From assembly GCA_013398955.1 (NCBI GenBank), contig VWPU01011633.1, positions 464,501 through 528,500 on the forward strand: a stretch of 64,000 bases of DNA. The letters are read 5' to 3'. Positions within the stretch are counted from its first letter, which is position 1; each line of letters opens with the position of its first letter. Of this stretch, positions 1 to 12,085 are shown piece by piece. A model generated the notes under the pieces. That model was not told where the DNA came from, ran no database searches, and saw nothing but the letters and a program-made list of their open reading frames with translations. The stretch is from Callaeas wilsoni. Taxonomy: Eukaryota; Chordata; Aves; Passeriformes; Callaeidae. The position numbers and the translations under genes were made by a program.

Positions 1-3000
1 ATTAAGCAGTACAGGAGATTTTTACAGTATTTTTTTTGCTTCAGCATTACATCTTTACAGCTGTATATATGTTATTTTAATTTCCCAGTGTTAAAAGTTT
101 TATTTTTGCAAAATATTTTTTTATTCACCCACCTGTCTATCCAAGGTTACACTACAAGCAATAATATAGATCAGAATGGCCTAAGCAAAATCCTGGTCTC
201 GATCAGATCACACAGTTCATTTCAACCATAAGATTTCCCTGTGCTTCTATAGGATGAACCATAGAATCACAGTTACACCTGCTAATAAACAGTTTGTAAG
301 CAAAGAAGTCACTGGACAGTTAACGCAGTCCAGCTCCCAGTAGTGTAAAAAAAGGAGTCTTGTTATTAATTTAATTTAGGAGGTAGATGAAGAAATGATG
401 GGTAAATCTGTACAGCTCTTGGCGTACAAAGTTTCTGGTGATCCTGTGATCAGGAGTATAGCATTCACTCACCTTTTTGTAACAGACAGAACACAGTATC
501 ACTGTCTTCTCTTGCTGTGACATCTAAATGTGCCTGTCTATTCATATGGAATTATTAGAAAGAAGACAGAGTTTAAAGATTGATTAGGACTTACTTTTCA
601 GAAGGAAGCATTTATAAAGAAAACTGCATGGAAGAGCAGCATTTATGTTTGATTTTCCATATATTCTTAGCAAATTTTTATTAAATATTTACATCTGGAG
701 CCAAGTATTGTCCTTCATAAAACAGTTTATTGTTGCAATTTAGCTTCATTAAAGTCATAATACTGCTTTAGGTTGTGATAGACTAGTGCTGTGGGATTGA
801 ATTATAAAGAGATTAATTTTAGCTACGGGAGATAATTGACCCTATAATTCCTATCACCCCTACTCCCAGTTCAAATGAACCAGTGTTAAAAGTGGCAATA
901 CTCACAATATAGACAAGGTCATGACAGTTAGAATAGTTTTTTACTACCAATTAGATTTTCCCACTTGGTGCATTTGACTAATGTTGTCATGGAAAGGGAT
1001 TTCAGGCACGGAAATACAGTTTCTTTAGAGGCACACAGGCACTGGAACTGATGGGTAGTTTGCTGTACATTTCCCAGTGTACAGAATCAGAATGCAATTG
1101 AGTGCTGACCCCTAAAATTTGACTTCATATTGGAATTCAGAACATGTTTTGATCCATGGTAGAGTTAGGAACAAGCTAAATAATTTGAATCTGGAAGCAA
1201 ATTCTATTGAAATTCAATAATGTTAATATACAGGTTTGGAACTCTCTCTTGGGCAATACTACACCTGAAGTGTGTTTCAGAGGAAGAACCAGAAAAAAAG
1301 TGAGGTACTACCTGAATAGAGAGTTGTTCAAAAACAAATCATGTTGATGTTTAGCTGCAAATGACATGAAGGTTTAGAAAAATACAAAGAAGAGATATAT
1401 ATGATATAGCTTAAAAATTCCCTGAAGTGTTAGTGCCAACTTCAAATATATTAGCATAAGGACTCTTATGAAAAAACAATAGAAAAATTATACTTTTGCA
1501 TAGCACGTTCAGTATAAGATAAATTTTCACATTTTTACCAGTTATCCATCAGCAGTTTTCCAAGCATTTACAGATTTGAGTTTTGCAGTAAGCTGAAATT
1601 GTATGATAAAAAGAGACAGATAATGATAAAAAGCAGATGTATATGCAAGCCTAGCTAGAAGGAGCAAAATATACTATTACTGCCCCTCCTGTGAAGTTAA
1701 TCCTATTTCTTTTAGCTATTTCTTCATTAGTTAATGAGGTCTTAAGAAAGAGAAATAATTAAAGTGGGTTTGAAATGCTGTTTTTGCATCTTTGCCTTTA
1801 GGAACTTTTTCAAATATTCATAGAATAGTTTGCCCTTGAAAGGTGCATTAAGTGTGAGTTTAGGCAACAGTAACTTTAAACATGGGTGGTCAGAAGCCTG
1901 TAACTGAAATGGCCATACACAGCAGCTCATCACTTTCCTCATTCAGATTCACCACACTGGCTAGGCTCAAAATGTGAAATAGTGGTGAAAGGAGATGTTT
2001 CAATGATTAGATTTAAAAAAAGAAACAAACTTCAAGTCGTAGATCACAGATCTACTAGCATGAATTAGATTTGAATTTGGATGGACTTTGTGCAATTTTA
2101 AAAATGAGAAATTTTCTTCTCTCTCACTTTCTATTATCAGTCAGATCAGAAGTGAAGAGTTTGTCTTCTATCTTTGTGAGAGGACTATCAGTGCACTTAT
2201 TGCCCCATTTCTGTCACCTCCTCCTGTGCCTCTGGGATCAACCAATTTCTCTGTTGACCTCTGGGTAGAGAGTCTGGGATGACAGGGAAAGGGGCCCTCA
2301 TCTCCTGGAAGACTTCTCTTAAAAGTTGAAGTTGTACCACATTCTGAGGATGAAAATCTGTGACAGCCTGCAACTGCCAATTCTTGTGCCTCTCTTATCC
2401 ATGAGTACAGGAACTGCAGTTTCCATTTTCATTTCAATATGCTGTATTTATATTCTTTTACTGGATAAAACAACCCATTTATTTATATGCAGAGCTCCTG
2501 AAGGAGTGAAACTGGAAGTAGTGAATTATTCTTTTCCCAGAGTTTCAGTTTACTCCATTTCAGGCAGCATTCTTAGAAGGGGGGGTGCAGTTCTTATGGA
2601 TGCTATTGGATCCGAGCATCTTTCTGGTATTATCTTGTGCATATGGAAGAAAACTACCACCCCCAGAGCTCTGCATACATGCCTAGTGCACCAGGCAAAG
2701 GCATTGTCTACCAACTCTTTAAATGCTTTACCATGGATGCAGGAAGACCATCCTGCACCTGAGCCCTTAGATCACCTGTAGGCTGTCGCTTCTCAAATTG
2801 CCAACCACAAAGAAGAAATTCAAGGCCATGAACAGTGTCTCCACGGTGTAGATGACTACCAACTCAATGAAATCCATTATGTTCCAACACTGCTGGTCTT
2901 TCTTGTGTCATATTCAATTTCCAAATATTATAAAATGGTCACTTTATTAATTTCCAGCTTCATTATTTCAGTTTTATCCCACTCTCTCTTTTGTTGAATT

Positions 3001-3314
3001 TCTACTTTGTTGTTGTTGCCTTCTTTCTTTGTGTAACAACCACCACAGCAAAAGTCAACACCACAGCAGTTCTTAGGTTTTTATTTGATGAATGTGAAGC
3101 ATTTGCCTGTTATGTTCTTTTTGCCATGAGGACATATAGGGCATGTTGACAGCCAATATTAATAAACTTAACAATGATACTGGCAGTTACTTAGTACAAT
3201 TTTAGGCTGTGTTAAGTGATCTGTAGGGAACAGTAAAGCTATCCTTTAAAAGAAACTGATGTCACAGTTGCGTTCGGAATTCACTGGGTATTTTTTATTG
3301 TTTTTATTTTCCAG
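1..3314 (+). other. NPAS3: NPAS3 intron, 3' part (upstream of first exon in window)
   Basis: This is AT-rich non-coding sequence that ends in a good acceptor: a T-rich tract and then ccag at 3311-3314, directly before a recognisable NPAS3 exon. The preceding NPAS3 exons (bHLH, PAS-A and linker) are not found here, so the whole stretch is read as intron. I see no CR1, LTR or SINE in it. A minus-strand patch at 2776-2889 looks weakly exon-like and is discussed as a finding. Open frames of 60-150 codons here look like chance. Confidence 0.8.
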
Positions 3315-3508
3315 GTGATTCATATAACAGGCCGGTTACGTCTGAGAGTATCACTGTCACACGGACGGACAGTACCCAGCCAAATCATGGGACTTGTTGT
3401 CGTTGCTCATGCTTTGCCACCTCCTACAATTAATGAAGTCAGGATTGACTGCCACATGTTTGTCACTCGTGTGAATATGGACCTCAATATCATTTACTGT
3501 GAAAATAG
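3315..3508 (+). CDS. NPAS3: NPAS3 exon: linker into start of PAS-B
   Basis: This is the first of five NPAS3 exons in the window. NPAS3 is a nuclear bHLH-PAS transcription factor that pairs with ARNT-type partners and acts in brain development. The exon is 194 bases. It starts in phase 0 with the codons for [12 protein letters not shown] and ends two bases into an arginine codon, after NIIYCEN. The peptide contains [20 protein letters not shown] and [17 protein letters not shown]; the latter is the first beta strand of the second PAS domain. The acceptor is ccag at 3311-3314 and the donor is gtacag from 3509. An apparent GTG start is only the first valine codon of an internal exon. The match to vertebrate NPAS3 is nearly word for word from memory, and NPAS1 is clearly less alike. 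The upstream exons that encode DNA binding are outside the window. Confidence 0.96.
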
Positions 3509-4159
3509 GTACAGCCTTTAGATCCTTTATTTCTTTGTTTTAGTTGCATGTATTCTTTGTTCCATGGGCTTGGAAAGAAGTTTTGAAATTTTTTACTCTT
3601 GCAATGTCATCCTGGTGTTGTAGGAGAGCATTGAATTCACTCTCATCATCACCACCTTCATTTTCATTACATTCTTGGATAAAGGTAAATTTAAAACTGT
3701 AATTTGCAGGATGTCTTCTGGAATAGAGGAAGATACACTAGGAAATATTCCTCTAAGCTTTCTCTGCTTTTTACAATATTTCATCGTCCCTCTCAGAGGC
3801 AAGATTTGGGACTAGACAGACGTTGGTCTGACCTGTATGCCTGTCCTTATGCTCCTCCATCCTCCCCTCCACAAGTCTTTCTGTCTGAAGTTTTAAAGTT
3901 TTCCATTTTTGAGCTAATTTGCAGATTACAGCATATCATGCTCAGTGTTTAATGGAACAGAAGCACAGATGGCCTAGATAGTAGGCTAGAGAGGTGGGAT
4001 CTGTTGCAGTTAGAGGTGGGAAAACTGTAGAATAAAATTGGTTAAAGGCATACTGGGAAAGACAGCAGTGAAATGGGAACAGGTGATGAAGAGTTGGGTG
4101 GGGGGGCTACGTTCCATGTGATAGTGACGAGTGATCTCGGAAGGTGAAAGAGAGGATTT

Positions 4160-4470
4160 AAATTCAGCTGCCTGCTCCCTGGGGGCTGCGTGCCGGTAGC
4201 ACCGGGGGCTCCAGGTGGCCACCTGTCAGGGCAGGACATGCAGCCGGGGCCCATCCCACCACCCCAGCGGGGAGCTGGAGGGCACAGGGGCAGCTCCAGC
4301 CCCTGGCACTGGGCATCTCCCCGAGGACAGGCAGCGGAGTGGGCTGGGGTTGGGTCAGGAGGGCGCACTGCCAGGCAAGGCTGTGGGGAGCTGGGCACTG
4401 GCAGGGGCTGCCATGGGGGTCTGGGCTGTGGGTGGGGTGGTGGAAGGCCTGGGAAACAGAGGGGCTGATC
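4160..4470. other. GC-rich, G-run-rich island inside AT-rich intron
   Basis: About 300 bases are strikingly richer in G and C than the flanks. They carry many GGGG or GGG runs on the + strand and repeated short words such as ggggctg, gcactggc and ctggggt. The long open frames on both strands here (up to 186 codons on the minus strand) are explained by the GC content, which makes stop codons rare. No protein domain is visible. It could be a decayed GC-rich insertion, a degenerate minisatellite or an intronic CpG-poor regulatory island. I cannot assign a repeat family. Confidence 0.55.
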
Positions 4471-4984
4471 AAGACTATTAAGACCTCCGAGTCCTGAAAA
4501 ATAAAAATATAATCCAGGGAATAGGTATTTAGAGCAGAGCGAAAATAGCTGAGAAGGAAATTACGAAATAAGTTTGGGTCCACTGATGGACGTCTGAGGT
4601 ATAGAGAAAAGGTTGGAAAGGAAGAAGGAAGGTAATGCAGCCAAAAGAAATTTTGTGAAGGGAACTTATCATCAAAAAGTGCAAGAAACAAGGTGACTGC
4701 TGCAAGCTTTTCTTGTGACAGCAACTATGGCATATTATAACTTGAGTGGAATCTCTCTGATATGAGCAATCATAATTGCTCAGTCGTAATGGAATACTTA
4801 TGATCAGGATAGCATATCAATATAAATTTTTATTAAAAAGGATAAACTCAACTGTTTTGTTGAATCAGGATCTTAAAGGACTTAAAATAATCTTGGATTT
4901 CAATTATGAGATTGTTTTTGCTGCCACATTGCTGCACTGCTGCGATACTTTTTAAAATAATACTACTTGACTATTAGATGGAAC

Positions 4985-5115
4985 ACTTCATCTACATTTC
5001 CAAAGCATTATCTAAAAGTGAATATATTATTCTCATTTTTAAGCTTGGAAAAACTGCTTCATGGAAAGTGGCTTGCACAAGGTCAAGAAAAAGTGGACAA
5101 ATGGGCTTTTTGCCC
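4985..5115 (-). repeat. MIR-like ancient SINE fragment
   Basis: Read on the + strand, the order is: a segment ending in ttattctcatttttaag, then gaaaaactgcttcatggaaag, and then tggcttgcacaaggtca. This is the reverse complement of the core and 3' half of MIR/CORE-SINE elements, which normally carry the cttgcccaaggtca word. The copy is strongly diverged and has lost its tRNA-like head. MIR-type SINEs date to early amniotes, so low identity is expected in a bird. Confidence 0.5.
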
Positions 5116-7530
5116 GATAGTCTACCCAGTGAGTATCCAGATGCTGTATAATCTGGCAGCTGGCAAAAGAGCTCTGGGGATTAGGAACAGGATCTAGAAC
5201 AAAACTTTTCCCTAAGTCTTTGATTTCACTGTCACCTGCCTAGGTAGTGATGGAAAGCTGCTACCACTGCAGAGTTTTTCAAAGGTCTCTGTGAAATGAG
5301 TTGCTGGTATCTATCCAGTTCCTAATGAACAGATTCCCTTTTAACAAAATCACCTGCACTTACTGTTACCTTTGTTGGCAACCTCCATAAAAAAAGCCAG
5401 GAATCAAATAGATGTGAAAAATGAACTGTTCCATCAGGTCAAGTATGATATGAACTTTTAGGCCAAATTAGAAAGATTTATGCTTTCTCTGCTGTGAGTT
5501 TGGCATTTTTATGAGCCCTAAATTGTATATGTGGGGGTTTTTAATTAAACATTTTTCTCAAACCTTCCCATTATATTCATGTAGCAATAAAACTTTCAAA
5601 TGCCTGAGAAGGACATCACTGAAAACTGTAAAATTCATCAGGTGAGGTGCACTGATTGGTAATCACATAGGAAGGGCTGATAAGACATGGTAAACTGTGG
5701 TAAGATAGCAAGACGGTTTTGAGCTTATTAATGGGTTTTTTTAATTTTTAAGCTGAAAACAACATTATGAAGCAATTTTTCCATGTTTGTGATGGATTTT
5801 ATCTCATGCTAATGCAGAATGCATATGGTGGTACTTGAATGTATGTTACAATAGCTCCACTTTAAGCCCATTTGTCACTGTTAAAAATCTGTTAAAAATA
5901 GTTTATAAAAGTAATTTCAAACAGTAGAAACACTTCTGCCAGTGCTGGGAGGTGAATGTGATCTCATTGAGGCAACGGGAATTCCAGTTATGGAAAATGA
6001 AATAAGACTGACAGAACTTGGATTTCATAGCAGCTACAATGCAGAATATGACTGTGAAAACTGGAGGAATGGGAATAAAACAGAAGATGGGAAGGAATTA
6101 ACTGAACAGCTGACTGGAGCTGTCAGATTAATTATCTGGGTGTTTGCCAAGGCTGTTCTCTGAGTCAGAGAAGTTGGGATCTCTCTTCTGGGATTATAGA
6201 AAAGGAGATAAGTATCCCACCCTGAATATATGGGCTTGACTCCTGGCACTTGCGGGCAGCTACGAAATTCTTTGTGGTGCCACAGTAAAGCAAGCACAAC
6301 ATTGATGAAAACAGAGAAAAATGAATCCATGCTGGGCAAGCTGTAAGCACTATTTATGGAGCAATAGGGAGTTACTGGCAGCTGCAGGGAGTATGGAGCA
6401 GAAGCCATGCCACTTAACTGAAATGAATGCTCACAGTGGACCAGTGGATCAGCAGGGGTGAGATCAATAGTACTCCTAGTTTTCCAAGTGGTTGCCTGCT
6501 TGCAACAGCAGTGAGCAGGAGTGACATTACTCAAGTCTTTGGGTGCATCTTGTTACTTTCCTCTGAATGAAGAGATCTCCTTTGGAATCCTGGACTCAGT
6601 TCACAAACCAGCCAGACATTAGCTTCCCTCTGAGACATGATCTGTTAGCTAGTACACTGGCTATTTCTAAAAATTAATATTTTTCTGTGAGTGTAAAATA
6701 CGGATGTAAAATTTTGTTGCCTAAAACGTGGTATGTTAATCTGTGTCTATTTTGCAGATGTAGGATTTGTGTCATCTAAGATTCACCATCTAGTCGAAAA
6801 TAATCTAGGATTTCTTTATTAGTCAGTGGAGTGAGAAAAGCACCTGCAGAGGACAAATCATCTCAGAGGGTGATAAATAACTAAAAGCAGAATGAAGAGA
6901 CTGCTGCTAGAGTGCATTATCAGCCTGTGCGTTTTCAGAATCAGCTGTTAAGGATTGGAGACCATTTGGAGAGAGACAATAGCCAGTTTAATGTGGACTG
7001 TGATACCACATCTGCTAATATGTGCCCAAAAGGAAATAACCACATGGAAGAGGTTTGGCTTGTGGGCCATGACAGTGGTTGTCAGAAGGTCATTTAGATA
7101 CGCAGAAACAGTCTTGTGTAGCAAGCCTCAAGCCTACAAATGTGTGCACGATTTCAGCAAATTCAGCAAGACACTGTACCGTAAACCTACCTTTAAATTT
7201 CAGTCATGTTAACGGTCCTGTAAGTCAGTGGAACCACTGATCTGCTCGAACACAAGCCTATGTGTGTGTTTTACAGGACCACAGGCTAGTGGCCTGCCTG
7301 GAGATTGCCCTTTCCTACTAGGCTGGCAGGGTGGGATTTCCTCTCCCTCATCTTATCATAGAATATACCACAATCATTGCCGATTGTTTCAAACTCTAAA
7401 AAAATTATTCTGTGTCTAGAAAACAGACATAGTTTCAAATGCTTGTGTGAGCAAGACATTTTTCAATTTTCTTTTTAATTTCTGTGCTGTGTTTAAGGAC
7501 GTTGACACCTTGACTCTCCATGATAGGAGT

Positions 7531-7569
7531 TGACACGCGCACAGACACGCACACAGACACACACACACA
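7531..7569. repeat. CA-rich simple repeat
   Basis: An imperfect (CA)n tract with G interruptions (cacgcgcacagacacgc followed by acacagacacacacac). It is a short intronic microsatellite, likely polymorphic but with no evident role. Confidence 0.8.
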
Positions 7570-8207
7570 AAGGTCTGCAGAATGGATTTTAAAGTTTCTA
7601 TGTGCAATAAACAACAAAGTCCCAGTTGAAAGGGCCCAGAGTGAAAGCTGAGCTCCCAAATGAATTAGACTAAAAAAGATAACACCCTGAGGCATCTGTG
7701 TGTCTCAGCATTTAAATTATATCCCTTGAAATATCAGTTTGGACTTGGTGCCAAGAAATGGTTGAAGAGCTTTTTCATGAATATACCCAATAGAAGACCA
7801 ATCTGTTGAAATGAAATGTGTCTCTAATCATTTGGTATAAACATAACATGTTTCTACTTTATTATGTAACCTTGAATCATCTTAGTTTTTTAATGAGGAT
7901 TTTGGATTGTCGCAAATGCTTTACAATTTCATGGAATTATATTGTCCTGGTGTTATGCTACATGGAGAATATGCACTAGAATTTAATTTTCCACTTAGTT
8001 AAATGGATAAAATAATTTCCAGGTTTCTTTAAAAAGAATTCTTTCTTTTTTTTCCTTTAAGGCCTTGTCTCATTTGTACAGACATTCCATTCAAATGATA
8101 TAATGCTGAAAAAACTTTTTAGCAGGTTTCACTTTCTGAGTCATTTGACAATTCTTTTATTCTTTTCTTTCTTGAATTATAGGCTGTATGTTCTTTTTCC
8201 TTTTTAG

Positions 8208-8314
8208 GATTAGTGATTACATGGATCTGACCCCTGTAGATATTGTAGGAAAGAGATGTTACCACTTCATTCATGCTGAAGATGTGGAAGGCATCAGACA
8301 TAGTCACTTAGACT
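8208..8314 (+). CDS. NPAS3: NPAS3 exon: PAS-B core
   Basis: A 107-base exon. The first base completes the arginine codon left open by the preceding exon (AG+G). It then encodes [20 protein letters not shown] and, a few residues on, [11 protein letters not shown], and ends with a single T that is completed by the next exon (T+TG, leucine). These residues form the middle of PAS-B, with the characteristic YMDLTP and [12 protein letters not shown] stretch shared by NPAS1/NPAS3 and the SIM/HIF group. The acceptor is a strong pyrimidine tract ending tttttag, and the donor gtaagt is near consensus. The reading phase agrees exactly on both sides, which makes the borders secure. PAS-B mediates dimer formation with ARNT-family partners. 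Confidence 0.97.
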
Positions 8315-8999
8315 GTAAGTACTTCCATTTTTGTCAAAATAATCCGGTACAACCGCTGATGGCTCCTAAACTATTATTTATATTCTACAACTGGGATCTT
8401 CATCTTGAATCTGCTTTTTTTTTGTCAGAGGTCTTCATAGAGGATGACTTAAATGTAATTCTTTGTGCAATTTATTTTCAAGTCTTTTTATAGACATATA
8501 AGATCATTTAAATATGTGGAAATAAAGCAATATATTTGTATTACCAGAATTTCCAGCAGCTGTTAATTTACATGTGCTATGCATTATTTTAATCCTTAAA
8601 GAGGTATTGCTTACATGAGAAACTCCCTCCCTGGCACAGAATAGGAACACCTCCTCTTTGAGGGTTTTGGGTTTTTCTGAGTCATAACATGGAGGACAAA
8701 AACTGCAGCATAATTGGGAGTTCACCACGTTTTTCGATACAGAACTGAGCTACAGCTCTACTAGTGCTTTAGCCACCCCATGTGTTAATGTCTAAATGGC
8801 CCCCATCTTTATAGCATCTAAGTCCCTGTTATATGCACACTGGTAGTATGTGATTAGGATAAGGATAACAGAAGTACAAAAACTGTTGCAAGAGACAAAC
8901 CTCACCAGAGAACTTATGCAATGTCTGTGTATGGAGGAAGGGAGGTTCAGCTTGATTCCTTGTAATTAAACTATTTGTATTCCTCTTATTAAAAGCCAT

Positions 9000-9095
9000 A
9001 GGGCCTAATTCTTTTCTTGTTGAGATCTGTTCACTTCAGTGATGGGGCTCCTGATTTACCCTTGTGCAAAAAAAGACTTAGGCCCATAATCTCTA
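9000..9095. repeat. Ancient amniote palindromic repeat, decayed
   Basis: The segment starts with gggcctaattctttt, contains gatctgttcacttcagtg and ctcctgatttacccttgtg, and closes with cttaggccca, so its ends are roughly inverted (gggcct versus aggccc). The word pattern (gggcctgattct, acttcaatgg, tcctgatttaca) is one I know from an old interspersed repeat common in turtle and crocodile genomes. I do not recall its family name with certainty, and divergence is high. Confidence 0.4.
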
Positions 9096-9914
9096 ATTTA
9101 TCTGTGCCTGCAGTGAAGCCAGATAATTCTTTGGAAGTTTCAGTGACTGTGTTTATGATTGACTTTGTAGATCGTCTTCTGCGTTAAGAAAAACACCAAA
9201 CTGCTTCTTAAATTCAGAGTCACAAGTCTGAATAACTCTGCTCTCCCTTCATCACGTCCTACTAGCATTTCCTAATAAAAGGGCAGCAGCCCAAATGCAG
9301 CCACATTTAATTAGATTTTACAAAACTATGACTGCAATAGAAGGCAGTAAAAAATGTTCCATCCCAAATTAGCTTGCTTGATCTGCACGGGAAGATAGGA
9401 GGATAACTCTGACCAGAAAGCGGGAGAATAGGGACAGCTTCTATGATAACATACGGCAGCCAATAGCAGTATTAGGCTGTGTAAAGATTTCAGAAGTTTC
9501 TAGACTGTAAAGTGCATTTGGCATAAGATGAGGTTTGATATATTTCTGCAGAAAAAAATAAAATCAACTATCCAAAGGGATAAACAAAGTAATTTTGTAT
9601 CATTTAAATTTTAAGCCTTTAATATCCAGGGGAGTTTGTCAGTTGCTGAGAAATGAAGGTAAAAATTCAGAAACTTACTTGGTGCTCTTGAAACTGGAAG
9701 TCAAAAATGACAAGTTGCACTTTCACTGCACTATGTGACCAAGGAAATAAAAGATATTTATGACTCAGATTTACCATACCACCTGGCATAGATGAACATC
9801 CCATTTGAAAAAGACCTTAATCTTCTGAATGACCACTTCTCTCTGAAATAGGATATGTTTTATGAAACATTCATCTTCAGAAAAATTCAAGATCTATGAA
9901 GAGAGTATGTTTGC

Positions 9915-10070
9915 AGTGTGGTCCAGTGTGTAAGCACTGGACTAGGACTCAGGAGACCTTGGAGACAGGAAGGACTTCTAGAAAATCACTTCAACTTACT
10001 GTGTTCCTGCTCTCACTGTATGTCCAGTTTAGCTGATTGGATTGCAAACTTTACAAACACAGGGATTTCT
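9915..10070 (+). repeat. MIR-type tRNA-derived SINE, diverged
   Basis: The head (gtggtccagtgtgtaagcac followed by tggactaggactcagga) matches the tRNA-like start of sauropsid MIR SINEs, which read roughly 'gtggttagagcactggact'. Downstream, aaatcacttcaact and actgtgttcctgctc align with the MIR core words for 'caagtcacttaacctctctgtgcctc'. The copy is complete enough to orient (+ strand) but is heavily mutated, so it is not transcriptionally competent. It predates birds. Confidence 0.6.
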
Positions 10071-10222
10071 CCCACTATCAACATCCAGCACAGCAGGTTC
10101 ACAAACTTGGCTGTGTGGCTATAGCATAATTATTCTTGATAGGCTAGTTGTTGTTTTTCAGTAGACAGGGCTGGTTACATCTTTTATATATATTTGTTTT
10201 CTTGCCTTATAGGAACAAGAGG

Positions 10223-10935
10223 CCCATAGAATCATTTAGGTTGGAAGGAACTGTGGGGTATCATCTAGTTCCACCTAATGCTCAAAACAGGATCAACACT
10301 GATTCAAAGCAAATTTTTTAGCACTTTGTCTAGCTGATGTTGAAAAACTTCAGATTCTCCACAACTTCTCTGAGTGACCTGTTCCAGTTATGTTAATAAG
10401 TGTCAGTTATCCTCATGGTGGTTTTGGGGGTTTTTTCCTCCTATCCATTTGGAATTTCCCTGTTTTGATTGTGCAGCTCATGGCTCCATCTTTGCAGTAT
10501 CCTGCTTGCAGATATGCTGCTAGGTTCCCCTGAAGTCACCTCATCTTCAGGCTAAACAAGCCTGGTTCTACAGCCTTTCCTCAGAGCAAGTACACCAGCC
10601 CCTGGGTGTCTTGACAGACCTCCACTGAGCTCACTGAAGTTTATCAGTATATTTCCTATGGTAGGAGCCTAAAATGACATTCCAGATGCAGTTTAAAGAG
10701 CGAAGGGGGATAATGGCTTTCCGTGCTCTACTGGCTGTGCACTTTTCAGTACAGCCCTGCTGATCCACGCTTAGCATACTGTCCAGCAGCACCCCCAGGT
10801 CCCTTTTCACCAAGCAGCAGCCCAGCCAGTCAGTCCCAAGCCTGTAACATAGCAGGGAATCAGCCCATCCCAGATGCAGGACTTTGCATTTGTCTTTTCA
10901 TGTTCAAACTCATGCTCTTTATGAAAGATCTCCAA
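10223..10935 (-). mobile_element. CR1 LINE, 5'-truncated
   Basis: The + strand begins with the classic avian CR1 3' end in reverse complement: catagaatcatttaggttgg, then aaggaactgtggggtatcat and ctagttccacc. It continues with ttctccacaacttctctgag, aggctaaacaagcctggttc and cacccccaggtcccttttca, all known CR1 words in the right order. On the minus strand, 10631-10813 still reads a peptide containing KRDLGVLLDSMLSVDQQ, a remnant of the C-terminal end of the CR1 ORF2 protein. About 0.7 kb remains. The reverse-transcriptase and endonuclease parts are missing, as is usual for CR1 copies. Stops and indels make it inactive. Confidence 0.92.
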
Positions 10936-11939
10936 GTTTAAATTAGTCTTGGGAATAACTGGGGAAGTACATCTGCCAACTATAAGTTCTGCAGAAGCCA
11001 AAGTGGTTCATATCTTTGCCCAGAGAGATGTTCAACTTTCTAGCACTGGAAAAAAAAATTGCACAGAAACCAAGAGAAAAAAGATGTAGAACCCCAAAAC
11101 ACTTCACAGCAACTTGTCAATCCTAGAAAATCAAATTCAAACCAAACTAGAAAGAGAAAATCTTCCTGTTTTAGTAAAAATAAAATTAGAGCTAAAATTC
11201 ATGAACTGGCAAATACTGACTGTGGAAAGTAAAACCCAGCAGAACTGGTTCCCCAAAATAGAGAGCACAGGATATTTGCCAGTACAACATAGGAAATAAC
11301 GGCTTGAGATCACAATGAAGAAAAAAATAAAAAAGCAAACAAACCAAAAAAAGCAGTATTGTGCAACATATTGAAGAGGAGCTGGAAGCTAAAGTAATGG
11401 ATAGAAAGCACTAGTGAGAAAACAAAGCAGGACTTGAGAAAGTAGCAAAGATTGTTTGATGGAGAATGCAACCAAAAATCTTGGTTTATTTTTACAGGAG
11501 ATAAAATAATTTTTAATGATTAAAACAAGAAGAAGCCCAAATTTCAATTGTAGATTTAAGGGTAAAAGAAACACGAATAAAACTGCTATTCTGCCTGTTT
11601 ACTGACAACATATCATAACGAAAAAGTAAAACCACTACATCCTGCCTTCTCATCCAAGATATTCAGAGACATCAAAGAGAAAAACAAGCAAAGAAGAAAA
11701 TGTTGCACAAAATCATACAGAAAAAAAGTCTAGAGGGCTATTGATGGCTTCAGATCATAGCAGCCCATTAGAAACTTAGAAATGCAGGCCTTGTTAACTC
11801 TGTCTCAGATAAAAGAAGACAAAAGCAGTTTCAGGAATGTGACCATAACAAGTATAATTGTGAAGAAGGTCTGCAAGACTATAGCAGTGACAACAGGCTT
11901 TTGTAAAGGAACTATTGCCCTAATGAAAGGTCAGTTATG

Positions 11940-12085
11940 GTCAGTGGAAAAGCTTTCATTGGCTTCAATGGACATGGGGGTTATGCCCTAAGAAAGCGAT
12001 TTTCCATGGACTAAAATTCTGAGCCCAGTGAAGTAAATAGCAAAAATTCCATTACGTTCAATGGGGTCAAAATTTCTATTACGAG
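11940..12085. repeat. Possible old amniote repeat with repeated 'ttcaatgg' words
   Basis: The segment contains cattggcttcaatggaca, ttttccatggact and ccattacgttcaatggggtc. Such alternating 'cattgacttcaatgg' words are typical of an old amniote interspersed repeat. The copy is too decayed to name. Confidence 0.3.

Larger units (their letters stand above)
3509..8207 (+). other. NPAS3: NPAS3 intron (4.7 kb)
   Basis: The intron begins with the donor gtacag and ends in a long pyrimidine tract with acceptor tttttag at 8201-8207. It contains a GC-rich island (4160-4470), an old minus-strand MIR-like SINE (about 4985-5115) and a short CA-rich tract (7531-7569), which are listed separately. The rest is unremarkable AT-rich sequence. 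The 166-codon minus-strand frame at 6034-6534 has no recognisable domain. Confidence 0.9.

Noticed and set aside
3315..3521. A 68-codon gene starting at GTG
   Set aside because: GTG is the first valine codon of an internal NPAS3 exon, and the frame runs past the donor into the intron.
4164..4724. 186-codon minus-strand open frame
   Set aside because: It coincides with the GC-rich island where stops are rare, and it has no domain or splice context.
6034..6534. 166-codon minus-strand open frame in an NPAS3 intron
   Set aside because: No recognisable motif, and the length is within chance for a window of this size on six frames.
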